Of a stretch of 64,000 nt of DNA, positions 9,264-21,085 are shown in pieces. The position numbers and the translations under genes were made by a program. The notes beneath the pieces are model-generated. The model ran no database searches. It was not told where the DNA came from and saw only the letters and a list, made by a program, of their open reading frames with translations. Position 1 is the stretch's first letter, and each line of letters starts with the position of its first letter. The DNA comes from Corinectria fuckeliana (taxonomy: Eukaryota > Ascomycota > Sordariomycetes > Hypocreales > Nectriaceae), in contig WPDH01000151.1 in NCBI GenBank assembly GCA_019137255.1, forward strand, positions 62,001 through 126,000, given 5' to 3'.

Positions 9264-12016
9264 TCACAAGTAGCCGTGGGCGCCCAGCCACTCCTTGAGG
9301 GCCGCAGAGTCACGGCTGCGGTAGGCGGCGCGGCCACGAATCTTATCGCCGACGGTGCCGAGGGTTCGGTCGAAGGCCTTGGTGTCCTTATCCTTCATGA
9401 ACTCCGTGATGTCGTCGACAACCGCGACGTCGGTGAAGCGGCTCAGACTAATGTTAATGTAGCGGTCGACGACGACGGGGTTGCCGAGCTTGGCGATGAC
9501 GGCGTCCCAGTTGGCCTTCATGAACTCCCACTGGAGGGGGCGACCGATGATGTTGACTGCAACAGAGGCGCCGAGCACGTGCATGTCACCGCTGGGGACG
9601 GCGTTGGAGGGGGGAGACTGGTTGAAGATGAAGGGAATGATCTCCGTCTTCAGAAGCTCGGCATCCTTGACGGCGCCAAGCACGCCCAGACAGAAAAGCT
9701 TTCCGTCGATGGACTTGGTGTTGAACCACTCCTTCTTGAGGACCTCCACGGTGCGGGCAGGCTCCTTGGTGATGGCGGCGCGCCAGACGGCGGAGCGTAA
9801 GGACGGGTTGATGGCGTTGGCCTCGGGATCCTCGACCCATGCGTTGAATCGCTTGAAGGCTTCCTCGACGATACTGCTCGGGTTAGTCACGAATCTCAGG
9901 AAGGGCGGTGATAGATCTTACGCAGGGTGTCCACAGGCGACCGCATTCCCAATGAGCTCCTTACGGAGAATACCAGTGAGGTAATCCTCGTTTTCAGGGA
10001 ACTCCCAGCCAACTTCCTTGACCTTTTCGTCAATGAGCTTTAGGGTGAACTGGTCTAGGCCCTTCTTGAGGGTCTCATCCTCGTTGAAGACGGACTTGAC
10101 TCCGGCAATGGAGTCGAGGACTTGGCGCCAGACGAGGGTGTGAGTCTCTTTACCGAAGCCCTGGAGGAAGGTGAGCAGAGCGGGAGTGGTGCCATTACCA
10201 GCAAAGGCAAGGTCTGCGGTGGAACCGATGATGGAGATCTTGTCCTCGGTGGTGAGCTTGTCGAGCTGGTTGCTCAGCTTAGCAAGTCGCTCAGGGGGAT
10301 AGTTGACACGGAAGAAGCCGGTGGCCCCGCTGTTGAGCTTGTAGAAATCGTCGTCGATTCCCTCAATCGTGTCCTCCTTGCTGGTCAGGGATAGAGAGGC
10401 AATGCCAGCCTCACCCTTCTTGCCCTCGAGACCCAGGGGTACCCACCAGGTGGTGGTGTCGTCCTCAGGCTTAACATCGCCGGTCGAAAGGAAACGAGAC
10501 TGTTTGATAGAGATCTGACCAGGCTTCTCAGAGACTGTCACAACGGGGTGGCCAATCTTGGAAATCCAGGGGTGCATGAGCTTGTCAATATCCTTGCCCG
10601 AAGCCTCGCTGAGAGCAGACCACAGAGCGGTGGTCTTGGCGTTTCCGTAGGCATGGGCCTTGAGATAGCTGGAGACACCCTTCAGGAAGGTTTCGACACC
10701 TAGGTGGTTGGCAAGCATGCGGATGGCTGAGCAGCCCTTCAAGTAGCTGATAGAGTCAAAGATCTGGTTGACTTCGAGAGCATCACGGACGGGAACGTGG
10801 ATGGGGTGGCTAGCACGAATGCCGTCAAGGCGGAAGGCGGACTCCATGCCCTCGTTGACGAACTGGGACCAGACCTGCCAGTCGGGGTGCAGGTGATCGA
10901 CAGCGTGCCAGCCGACCCAGGTAGCAAAGCCCTCGTTGAGCCACAGCTCATCCCACCAGTCCATAGTGACCAGGTTGCCGAACCACTGGTGGGCCAGCTC
11001 GTGAGCGACGACGTAGGCGACCGAGTTCTTGAAGCGGGGGTCGGAGGACTTCTCATCATACAGGACCTGGGTAGTGCGATAGGTGACAAGACCCCAGTTC
11101 TCCATGGCGCCATGAGTGAATTCGTGGACAGCAAGGAGATCAGACTTGGGAAGGGGATAGTCGATGTCGAAGATCTCAGAGAAGAAGTCGATGATCTTGG
11201 GGGCGTGCTGCAGAGCCCAATCACCCTGTTGCTTGAGGCCGCGAGTGGTATAGACACGAACGGGGATCTGCTTGCCATTGTACTTGCGGTCTGTGAAAGC
11301 CTCGATGTACTCGAAGTCGCCAATAGCCCAGGCTAGAAGATAGGTGCTCATGACGGGCGAGGTCTCGAAGGAAACGACTTGCCAGCCATCCTTGGAAGGA
11401 CGAGTCTCCTTGACGGGCATGTTACTGAGGGCGACCTGATCGTCGGGGATCTCAACATTCAGATCGAAGGTAGCCTTCAAGTTGGGCTCGTCGAAGCAGG
11501 GGAAAGCACGGCGAGCATCGCAAGCCTCGAATTGAGTGCTGAGCATGTAGTGCCATTCATCGTCGCGGGGAACGGAGGGGGCGGGTGTCTCGGTGGGCTT
11601 GTACTTGCTGCGGTAGAAGCCGGCCATCTCGTTGTTCATGACACCTTCAAAGGTAATGGTAATGGCGGCCTTGCTGGAGACGGGCACCTCCTCGTCGAAG
11701 ACGATGGTGGCACGCTGGTCCTTCTCATTGTAGTCGATGGTCGTAGACTCGAGAGTCTTGGATTCGGCGGTGACCTTGGCGTGGGAGAGCTTCAGTTCGA
11801 GAGTGTTGAGGACGATTTCCTTGGTGGGCTTAACGATTTCGGCGTCGATGCTGTGGAGGAGGGGTCAGTTTCAAGAAGCGGGGACGGTCTGGGTTGAGAG
11901 AGTGTGACATACGTGACAGTACCTTGATAGGTCCAATTCTTGAACTCGAGGTCCTTTAGGGACAGCGAGTAGTGGGTTGGCTTGACATTGTCGGGGAGGA
12001 CATCGCGGTCATCCAT
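9264..12016 (-). CDS. APE2: M1-family zinc aminopeptidase (Ape2/Aap1 type), cytosolic form
   Basis: The exons are complement(11913..12016), (9922..11850) and (9264..9873), giving 880 aa. The introns are 62 and 48 nt; the second has a GTGACTAAC branch region. The start MDDRDVLPDNVKPTHY is the family's usual cytosolic start. The exopeptidase motif GAMEN is at residues 282-286. The zinc site HELAH is at 318-322, with the third ligand Glu341 exactly 18 residues on (NEGFA), so it is catalytically intact. The C-terminal ~400 residues form the ERAP1-like helical domain (DKLTTEDKISII, GRPLQWEFMKANW). It removes N-terminal residues from peptides. In yeast the orthologue acts in the cytosol and periplasm and may also reach mitochondria. 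An upstream exon here could supply a targeting sequence (see 12400-12692). It is convergent with the esterase gene. Confidence 0.94.
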
Positions 12017-12399
12017 GTTGGCGTTGCGGGCAAGTCTGGCCCGATGGGAGCAGAAGCGGCGGGGGATATGGGGGAGGAGACTGCTGTTGAAGCTCTGAAG
12101 GTCAGCGAAACGTGAAAGAGCAGTCGTGAGACAAGAGGAAGATGAAGAAGATGATTTAATAGTGGTAGGAGGAAGTGGAAGTAGGAGTGGAAGTGGAAGT
12201 GGAAGTGGGAGTGTGACGTGATAAGAGGAGCTGGCGAGGCGGAAGCTCAAGGCAAGGGAGGAAGACGCCTGGCCCACCGCGGGGTCAATTCAATCAATGA
12301 ATCAATGACTTGGGCAAAAGTTCCCAATGACAAGCTGCGACCAAGCTGAGCCTGCCCCGCCGTAGCACTCCGGACGACGGAGGAGGCGCTAAAACGTAC

Positions 12400-12692
12400 C
12401 TCCGAGCACCAATCGCAATCGGGGGCTTCGTCCTCCGGTCTGCAGACGGCGACGCCAAGCTGCTTCCCACAGCGGTTTTCGTCGTTGCCGTCGATGTCGT
12501 CGTCGCAAACCCTCTGTTGAAGCTGTTGAAGCTGTTGCTGACCCGCAAGGACGAGGCTGAAGTCGCAATCGCAGGCAAGGCTCCGCTGGCCAGCCTCGCC
12601 TCGCACCGGGACACTGGCAGACCACTGACGATGCTCCACTGGCGCTGGACCAGCTGCCGCATCAGGCACGTCGACCACGATGAGGACGACAT
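12400..12692 (-). CDS. Probable alternative first exon of APE2 encoding a mitochondrial presequence
   Basis: An ATG at 12692 opens 97 codons plus two bases, ending at a good donor (GGAG|gtacgt, GT at 12399-12398). The peptide has features of a matrix-targeting presequence: it is rich in Ser, Arg, Ala and Thr with very few acidic residues, including RQLVQRQWS, NSFNRGFATTTST and IAIGARR. Acceptors at 12083 (ttcaacag) or 12092 (ttcagag), just downstream of a GCTGAC branch site, join it in phase to the APE2 frame. That frame is open upstream of the cytosolic ATG, through RRFCSHRARLARNAN, until a stop just beyond 12277. The product would be a longer mitochondrial isoform. The acceptor choice is uncertain; transcript evidence would settle it. 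Confidence 0.5.
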
Positions 12693-15600
12693 ATTGGCGG
12701 CGTTGGCCCCCTTTCCCGGTCGCAATCAGGCAGGTCCTGGCCTGTTTGGCTTCCGGCAAAGGCTGTCGACGGGTCAACTGGGAGGGGCTGGAGGGTTTTT
12801 CTGTCCGGTCTTAACCCATTTGAATCCCCATTGAGGGCACCTTTGTAGTGTAGTTGTCCTGGTCGGCAGACTTGGGAAAATTCTTTGGCATGTCCGGGGT
12901 TGAGGTACAAAGCCGAAGTTTCCGTCTTTGGCCGGCGACAAGCGAGATGATGAGGTCCGTGTGTAGTTCGCACGAGCACCGTGATTCGCACAGTACGACT
13001 CACGAGCCTCAAATGAGCTTCGATATCCAAGCTGCCATTGGGGGCCATCTAATCAGGAAGTGAGCACCGTAACGGACACAATCGTCACAGGTTGGCGTAA
13101 GGTCGGGCGAGGCGCAATCAATGCCGCGTCACATTCACCGTTCATAACGGCAGTATTCGTACTCAGAACTACTTCGTAAGTCCATGTGTCTCAAGAACCA
13201 ACCATTTTGCCCATAAGCCCCCAATTGCTTGTACCTACACAGAAGGCATCTCCCACGTCTCCCCTATACCACCGTCTGAATTGACGGCCAAACATCTCCT
13301 GGCATGTTTTCTCATAGCATCTGGATTTAGGGCGCTCAATTTTACTTTCATCGCTTTGTTCATAACCCAAAACCAATGCATCAAGTTTGTACATGTCACT
13401 TGACTTGTCCATGTCCTGTGCAAGAACGGAGCCGAGACTCTGTGCAATGATTCTCCTTTACTTTCAGTAGGACCACGATATTGTGTTCTGAAGCATTGGG
13501 ACTGTGTATGTTCCGTATTGGGAAAAAACTTGTACTCTTATCTAGAAGTATAGCGGCAAATGGACATGATCAGAACATCCCCGGCCCGCTGAACGTACAC
13601 GTGGAATGAGAGAGATACGTTGACCAAGCATGGAGGGGATATCTCTACTTCGTGCTACTTCAGATACATGTATGGGTTCCAACTTGCATTTCTAACCAAA
13701 CTAAACTACAGCAATGTAACTACATGAACAATACCGCCTTGAGGCAATTTCCGAGCTTCGTTCTCTTTCTCGTAATGCTTCGTTCTCTTTCTCGTAATCA
13801 AGCCTTGTCAGTCACGGAAATAAGACTTGCTCTGCCGCTGTCAACCAGCATGAGGGAGTATTGGTAGTGGGGCTGCGCAGACTGGACAGGTCAGTGTCAT
13901 GCTAATCAAGGACTGCACTGGTGTTCACGAGGTTCTGTTGTGTAGCCACATGGAAAAACAAGGCTCGGGCCGACCACAGGTGCATGTTGACAGCTCAACC
14001 TTCACACCCTCCCACGTCCTGGATGGGTGATGGGTGGGTGATCCCCCGCTGATTTTCTCTCTGTCGGCAAACACTTCGGCCAAGAACATTTTCCACTCTC
14101 ATTGGACCAGGATGGTGTAGAGCCTCGTTGAGACTTGCCCATAACGCGAGTTACCGAGTTACCGAGCAAGGGGTGTTGGGAGTCAATCCTTCTCGCGCCA
14201 GCTCTGATGAAGAGAGGCAGAACCCCAAAACATGTGATAATGCAAACGGTATCGGCGCTGGAGTTCTTGTTACAAGACGCCTCCATTGCAACTGCGATAT
14301 GGGTAATATCAGGAGGACGATCTGCGACTGAACCAAATAGTCATGGCGCCAACGCAACCCCATGTTTATCGTGTGTGTGTGCTCGACTCAAGGCATGTCC
14401 TCGTGGGGTCGGATAGAGGCGGCTGCTTCGGGGATGTTGTTACCCGAGGTGGTATCCTACCACTTCTTCCCACCGGTGACATTTATTGCGACTCTGTTGA
14501 GGGCTGGGTGACCCTGACTCTCTTGCGTGGCACCACTGGTGTTGGAAAAAACGGATAAAAGTTGAACCAAACAAGGCTGCAGATCGTCGGCTACGAAAGA
14601 AGGATCAAAGGCAATGGGAATCCTGCTCAACACCTGTCAATGCCGAAGCGGAGTCTAACTGCAGCTGGAGGGACTGGGAAATACCTGGCGGGGGATTCTG
14701 CATATCTGCAACGAGCCGCTTTTGTCTTGAATATAGGTGTCAAGGTCACATAATTGTCTCATTAAGACGCAGCCGCGTCATCCTACAGGCAAAGATGGCT
14801 TGGCCAGCGAGATTGGGGGTGGGGAATAGGAGGCTGATATTGAAAACCCCCAATCGGAGAATCCATCATACCAATTGCACCTATAAATACCTGGAAGGTT
14901 GCTATTGAAAGAGCCTCACAAGTATTGCTTTGCTTACGGAGTCGAAAATGCGCATCTGAATCGAGAAGTCGCTGATGTAGGCCACCTTGAAAGCATCAAT
15001 CAGGTAAAAACTCCACTACGACAGGTAGTTAATGTTGACAAGATAACTAACCCTACTATGTAAGCCTCTAACTACAGAGTTTGCTATAAGGACTGAGAGG
15101 TTGTAAGACGGGACCATTACTGATAGAGTTGCAAGCGACCTTGCTTTCTCATTGCCCATTCTAAGAATTGAAGGCGTATATAGAACTCTAGACTACTGTG
15201 TCTAAAAAGACAAGGCGTGAATTTTCTCATAGCAGTTATGAAAGAACGATCATGTCTTTTTTATTATCAGGCCCTAGAAAATGAAAACAGGGCAATGTAA
15301 GGGAGAGCGACTACACAGTATATAATAAATAAGCATAAGCTAGGCCCGGCTTTAGAAAGCTAATCAGTCTAAAGAAATAAGATTAATATTTATTTAAAGT
15401 AGTAGTGATCTTTTAACATAAGGCTATTATATGTAGTTTACATATTATATAAACCTAACTATACATTTTTATTAGTTAAGTAGCTTATCTAAATAGTAAC
15501 TGTCTGGAAATAAGAATACAGCTTTTTAAGAGAAACTAAGACTTGGATGTATTCTAGCATTAAATTAGACTCCTCGTATCAGTGTTATAGTGCATTAATA

Positions 15601-16270
15601 TAGATGCTGTTCCGGTAACCAGACGATACAGTCTCAATCTGATCGCTAAGCTGCATTACTTCACAGCCTGTTGATAGTGGTATCGGTACCGCTAGTCTCT
15701 AAAAGTCGACATGTACCATTGATTCGTAGCAGGGTAGATGAGAATAATCACACCCACCCAGGGGCTGCAGGCGGCTGCAGCAAGCCTGGATCCAGAGCCT
15801 CAACCTCGGAAGTAAGGCCTTACGTCTATCCGTGTCCAACAAAACCGCGCTTGCCAACCAGCGTACGTCTAGCTATCTACCAATACCTTGAGGAGGGTTG
15901 GTTCTCTGGGCAATTGGTTGAAGAGCGCATCTGCTGTGATATCGGACGGGCACATGCATATGGCTTTGGGGGGCAACATTCGGCAGTTGAAAGAAGCGGA
16001 TAAGCCGTCTTGGAAGTGCAATCCAGAAACATTGTGCCGAGCATAAGCGGAGATGGGTTGGACGAGCCTCTGCTACAACCTACTGGAGCTTCATCCAGTC
16101 CAGCATGTTGAGTGGCCGTGGAGTTGGTGACACCTTGGGTATATAAAGAGCGTCGCATATTTCGTATATGGGATGATGGCAACCGGGCAAGAAATAGACT
16201 ATTGCAGCCTACCAACGCAAAACTTGCTACTTCTCTTTCCTGTGCCAAGTTCTGGCCATCGCTTTTCAAT
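12693..16270. other. Long gene-poor stretch with a small tandem repeat and an AT-rich relic
   Basis: This is 3.6 kb with no supported gene. At 13,756-13,798 a 22-bp unit occurs twice in tandem, nearly perfectly. A TATAAATA at 14,882 precedes no open frame. From about 15,000 to 15,640 the sequence becomes strongly AT-rich, with many TA dinucleotides and no frame, which may be an old RIP-degraded repeat. Short frames at 13.2-14.6 kb show no protein-like character. Confidence 0.45.
16140..16148 (+). promoter_or_regulatory. TATA box of the TauD-like dioxygenase gene
   Basis: TATATAAAG lies about 130 bp before the ATG at 16271, a normal spacing for a fungal TATA promoter with a short leader. The assignment is inferred from position and consensus only. 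Confidence 0.5.
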
Positions 16271-17774
16271 ATGACGACCATTGCACCCATCGCCGCGAGA
16301 CCCTATCTCCCCAACGGGCTCAGGGGGAAGTACCTCTTGCAGGAGCCATCCTTTGTCCACGACCAAGGGAGTTCTGCCGATATTGGCTGGGTCCCTAACT
16401 ATGAGAAGTACATGAAGCGAACTCAAGCACGAAGCGGGCTGCCTAATACTCCCCAAAAAGTCCCAAAGGGCTGGCCTGAAGCACTTGACTCCCCTCTTGC
16501 CTGGACATCAGACACCTTTGACAAAGAGGATGACCTCATCTTCACCTTGGATGAGAACCAGAAGAAGGAGGTCTATGACGCTGTCAAGAACTTCAAGAGT
16601 AATGTTGATCTTGCAATTTGAAGGGATGGCGACGTTCTAATTTCAAGCAGGTCTTGCTCTCCATGTTCGTGACATTAACCGAGGCAACTTCCCACTTCCA
16701 ACACTGGCAAGCCACTTGGATAGCATGAGCCAGGACTTGCACGAGGGGAAAGGCTTCGTGATCATCCGTGGCCTGGACTCGCCTACAGCCCCCGATGATT
16801 ATGACACCATCGCCTTTCTCGGCTTGTCGGCTCACGTGGCACCTCAACAGGGCAGACAGGACCAAGACGGAAGCATGATAGGTAGGATTGGTGTTCATGA
16901 AATCCTTTGGGCATTGATGTCTGACCTTTTTCTAGTGCATATCCTGGATGCCAACAACCCCTCGGTGCCCAAGGTATTGCGACAGTCAGTCTACACTAAT
17001 GTCGCACAGGTAAGTGAGGTCTCTCAAACGTAGCGTCAGCTCGTGCTAAGTTAACTATTCACAGCCATTCCACTCCGATGTCTTTTGTGAAGTGCTGGCT
17101 CTGCAAACGAAGAGCTGTGCAACGAGCGGCGGCAACAGCATCATCGCGTCGGCATGGACGGTGTACAATGAGCTCGCGGCCACAAGACCAGATATTATTC
17201 ACACCCTGGCAGCGAGAAATTGGACGTTTGACACGTGAGTTGTCTCATAATAATTGCATGGACGGCTGAAGGCTCGACCACAATGCTTACTCCGTGTTTC
17301 AGGTTTGGTCGTGACCCGTCCTACCATCAGCGCCCTCTGCTATTTTACGAGGATGGCAAAGTCATCATGAACTTCTCCAGACGCCTCTTAACAGGTGCAC
17401 CGGCCTCGCCAAGAACCCCCGGAATTCCACCCATCACAGAAGCTCAAGCGGAGGCCCTCGATGCAGTTCACTTCATGGCACTGAAGCACCAGTTGTCGAT
17501 CCCAATGAAGCAGGGAGACATACGCTTCATCAACAACCACGCCGTTCTGCATGGCCGTGATGCTTTTGATGACAGCGACCAGTCGCAGCGCCATCTCGTC
17601 CGGCTCTGGCTCCGGCACCCTGACAGGGCCTGGCGGATGCCCAAGGGCCTGGATATGGCCTGGGACCGTGTCTATGCGGAACTCGGAAGCGAGGGCGATG
17701 AGAATTGGCCTCTCAAGCCGATTGTTGGTCCGAGACGGCTCATGAGCCGCCAGCAGTCCTGCGGGCAGGGTTGA
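16271..17774 (+). CDS. TauD/TfdA-family Fe(II)/2-oxoglutarate dioxygenase (five exons)
   Basis: The exons are 16271..16598, 16651..16881, 16936..17009, 17065..17234 and 17303..17774, giving 424 aa. All four introns (52-68 nt) have GT..AG ends and preserve frame. The protein contains KGFVIIRGLD, VHILDAN, the facial-triad HSD (His214, Asp216; block PFHSDVF), and the distal HAVLHGR (His351 iron ligand, Arg353 for 2-oxoglutarate). The iron and co-substrate sites therefore look complete. The family hydroxylates taurine, carnitine precursors or secondary metabolites. Fungal members with this MTTIAPI...LPNG N-terminus are usually annotated only as TauD-like, so the substrate is unknown. A TATA box lies 130 bp upstream. 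No synthase, transporter or other tailoring gene flanks it, so a metabolite cluster is not supported here. Confidence 0.88.
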
Positions 17775-18836
17775 GATTGAATATCTGGACGTGCTTATTT
17801 CTCATGAGGTTATTGTACTTCCCTTCTTTCACTGTTTGTGATTTCAACCGTTCGTTTTGTTGCGGGCTCGCACTCACGGGACATGACTGTTTTTGCTAGC
17901 CAAGGATCCTGGATGGAACAAATCAGATTGTTATAATAATCTCCTTTATTTCTACTACGTACAATATGCACGTAGTGATACGCAACTAGCTTAATGCGAT
18001 GCAGTATGCCCACTATTATCACTTACCTGCAAAGTCGAAAAGCCCCTGTCTTTGGAATTCACTTTGACGCTATCTGAAAGCTTTCTAAGGGCGCCCATTA
18101 TCGGTTATCTCTTTGCCAAACAAAATCTTTAGAGGCAGAATCGCATAGGTTCTGAGACTACTGTTTACAGAGAGAGACCAAGGGATACATAAACCCTGAG
18201 GCAGACTCACCCACTACTATGCTAGGGCATGAGCACGACGTTTACTCGGATGACTCTGCCGGTGCGTACGTACTAGATAGATTGTCAGGAAGAATGCTAG
18301 AGGTTTCATTGGCTGGTAGCATTTATTATAACAACTTACACCGTGAACAGTATTGTTTCGCGGCCCGCTAAATTCCTAGTGCTGTCTTGTTGCCTCCTAT
18401 CATGGACCTTTCCACCGGCCCCCATTATCTCACTCAATTAGGTACTTCTCGCAGCATTATCCTCTGCTGTATAACGAGCGACAGTGTTCAGTTCTAAGCA
18501 GCTTATGTGCTAGCTTAAGCTTCAAGAATACCCATGAGGGGACCCCACCGGCCGTCAACAAGCTGGCAAGGTGCGAAAACGATCGAACAATGATAGAACA
18601 AAGGGTGAATGAACATGCAGATGCCACCACTCCAGCACCAGGTTCCCTTTCTATACGATACTTGTTCAGAATTCTGTTTAACGACTTGTCCATCCTTACT
18701 ACAAGCATAAATAACCACCAACTATCTCTTCTGAGTTACACAACTAATCCCTACACAGCTTTCACTTACAACAACCTCATTCACAGGTATTCCTACGCAC
18801 TAAATCGACTACACCGGATTGACTGTTTTCTCCGCC
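17775..18836. other. Intergenic, no supported gene
   Basis: This is 1.06 kb, moderately AT-rich. Only short frames without protein-like character are present. The final ~100 bp (ACTAATCC, CAACAACCTCATTCAC) resembles a fungal 5' leader for the gene at 18,837. Confidence 0.45.
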
Positions 18837-19580
18837 ATGGCTTCCGGAGCTATGTTCAAAGACGCCGGGTCTAGTTCTGCTCTTCTAGGTCAAGGAATGA
18901 GTTTCATGCATCCCCGGCTTTTGACAAGACAAGAGCTGATTGAGCTGATGAACCAAACCCGAGAAACCCAAGACGACTGGGCGGCTACCGCACTACCGGC
19001 TGACGAGGCCCTGTTTGACGACGACCGTGTTCTAGAGCCAGCGTTACCGATAAACCTGAAGGTGGTTGAAACTTTGACTAAATTCCGAGAATCCAAAGAT
19101 GACTGGGCCAGTACTGCACACTCTAGCGTAGAGACACTCTTTGGTAACAGTAGAATCCTGCACTATACAACGTCTACATCTCCGGACCTTAACGTCACTT
19201 TGCAGACACTATCGCGACCTTCTGATAGTTCCCATAATACTTCTCACCCGTCTACATCGGTGCCGCAGAAACACATTAATCACCCAAGCAGGTCTCTTAA
19301 CCCCGCTGAGAACAAGCGAGAGCCTCAAGACCTGAGTGAGGGCTCTCAAGCCCCATCCAAAAAACCTCAGGCCCCAGCGTCGCCGCAGTCGCACCGCGGC
19401 CAGAGAGGTGAGGAATCTGGGCTGGGACAGTTTTCCCAATTCTGCAAGGATCGTTATTGGCGCTATGGGGGGGTGAAGAAGCCACAGAAAGAGAGGAAAC
19501 GGCCTGCGGAAGGGGAGAGAGCTGCAGCAGAGACAACAGGATACACACAAGAGTGTGATGAGTCATGGCTAATTGTCTAG
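18837..19580 (+). CDS. Orphan 247-aa protein with a duplicated DDWA motif
   Basis: It starts at ATG 18837 in a strong context (gccATGG) and stops at 19578-19580; it has a single exon. Residues 36-66 and 78-108 are an ungapped duplication with a 42-residue period. Fourteen of 31 positions are identical, around R-E-x-x-D-D-W-A-x-T-A and E-x-L-F-x-x-x-R-x-L. Residues 110-200 are low-complexity and rich in Ser, Pro, Gln and His. The C-terminus has an aromatic/basic patch (FCKDRYWRYGGVKKPQKERKRP) and a final acidic tail. There is no signal peptide or membrane segment. I do not recognise the family. It sits alone in a gene-poor accessory stretch, so a lineage-restricted gene is likely. Expression is unproven. 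Confidence 0.6.
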   Translation: MASGAMFKDAGSSSALLGQGMSFMHPRLLTRQELIELMNQTRETQDDWAATALPADEALFDDDRVLEPALPINLKVVETLTKFRESKDDWASTAHSSVETLFGNSRILHYTTSTSPDLNVTLQTLSRPSDSSHNTSHPSTSVPQKHINHPSRSLNPAENKREPQDLSEGSQAPSKKPQAPASPQSHRGQRGEESGLGQFSQFCKDRYWRYGGVKKPQKERKRPAEGERAAAETTGYTQECDESWLIV

Positions 19581-20479
19581 CACTCTAGCTGATTGTTAGC
19601 TATATAAAGTGAGTGAGGCCTAGTGAATGAAAGACCGATCATAGATAACTAATTGCTAATAGTATAGCATATGAGTTAGTGCAGAGAAACCTGAATTGCG
19701 GACGACAGTATCGGCTCGCGCGTTGTCCCTTACTTGATCACTGTGAACTCGTCATTTTGAGAGCTTGAGAGGCTAGAATACCTTTCGAACAGTCGGCAGA
19801 TCTGTTGCCTTTTGTGTTGAGATGTCCAACGACAATTTGAACTAGAGATACGCTGTGGTATTGTTAAAGCTCGCATGTGAACTATGCCCGGATCCATCTA
19901 CGTACCTTAACCTAGCCTCCGTATTACAGGACAACGCCACCAATAAGTGCACGACAAACGCGATTTAGCTAATTGTAGTTTGTAATTTAAAGAAGAAAGC
20001 ATGACGAAACCGCAAGTCTATGCCAATCTCACTGATAGTTAGAAGCCTTAAACGTGCATTTGCAGCTCAAGGTGCTTGATGGAATCAAATGAAGATAACT
20101 GCAGAATCACCGGTAAGGGAATGAGTAATCCGATACGCATTGAGATGCCTTTTGATCTTACATTTCATAAAATCCAAGCATTATATTCCACTATGCATCG
20201 TCTTGGTTAACACGAGCATCATCTCTAAACGAATTCTTTGAGAGATCATCAGAAGTGCAAACTTCTAATCTATTCGCTGGTATTTACTTTCTTGCGATTT
20301 CCCCTTCCTGAAGACCGTAATTCCAAGCCCCATTTACATCCCTCAGCCTTCCGGGCAAGTGTTGTTGTTTGGGCTGGTGTGTTCACACTGAAGTGAGCCA
20401 ACCACCAACAAAGTAAATACATCAATTCGGGCTCTTGGAAATCCGTAATAGAGGGAAATAATTCCGCTACGCTTGTCAT
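19581..20479. other. Intergenic, no supported gene
   Basis: This is 0.9 kb of AT-rich sequence between the orphan gene and the amidase relic. No frame or repeat was seen that I can support. Confidence 0.4.
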
Positions 20480-21085
20480 CCATAGGGTTATCATCACGAT
20501 GATCGTCATGACGATCAGGCCACCTGCGGGTCGCGATACAGTTGTCGGATCGAATACGAGGTCTTAGGGCAGCTATGGCGAGGATTCCGAAATGCGACAC
20601 GTGCTGGAGTTGTATGGCGAGAACAGCTCATCCGCTTCTATGGAGAGTGCATCTTGCTTTTCTGCGGCCACAGCAAACAGACCGTTATGGTCGATGATTC
20701 CCGTTGTAGTCGACATTGTTATATGGTACTGAGACGATGGGATATTCCATTTATTAGTGTTAGTCTCTTTCCACAGTCTCCAGTCTTCTTCCCACAACGC
20801 CGGGATCTGATGTGCCATAATCCTAACATACCGGAACCATCCCCACTCAGATAAACTGGTTTTAGCCAGGATGATGGCCCCCGCGTCCTGCAGCATGTCG
20901 ATGATTTTAGCATTCTTATCAGCACGACTGCCGGCCAAGGCCAGAGAGCCCCACGTTGCGCTCATGTCCAGCGACCGCTCAGTGTCGATGCTGTCTTGTT
21001 TCAAGCGGCCATCATTAAGGATGCCTGCCTGTCTGCTACCCACCGCGACTTGCCTTGACGAGGACTGGGATGCCATGGAGGGGGC
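20480..21085 (-). pseudogene. Amidase-signature enzyme relic
   Basis: On the minus strand, 21,077 down to 21,054 encodes HGIPVLVK, the amidase motif around the catalytic lysine. In a shifted frame, about 21,000 down to 20,830 reads SIDTERSLDMSATWGSLALAGSRADKNAK and DAGAIILAKTSLSEWGWFR, the segment that follows that lysine in fungal amidases. The two blocks are separated by ~55 bp that do not form a normal intron. After WGWFR a plausible donor (gtatgt) leads to a frame with early stops. A faint later match (about 20,580-20,500; AIAAL, SDNCIATR) resembles the GTETD/SIVxPA region. The serine-rich SGGSSGG catalytic block is missing. I read this as a decayed gene. A 167-codon frame covers part of it, but it cannot make an active enzyme. 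Confidence 0.65.

Noticed and set aside
12017..12277. Simple N-terminal extension of APE2 upstream of its ATG
   Set aside because: The extension contains no ATG; it opens only at a GTG and is closed upstream by an in-frame TGA. It can be used only if joined to an upstream exon.
16271..17774. TauD gene as part of a secondary-metabolite cluster
   Set aside because: No synthase, P450, transporter or regulator gene lies within the flanking 10 kb.
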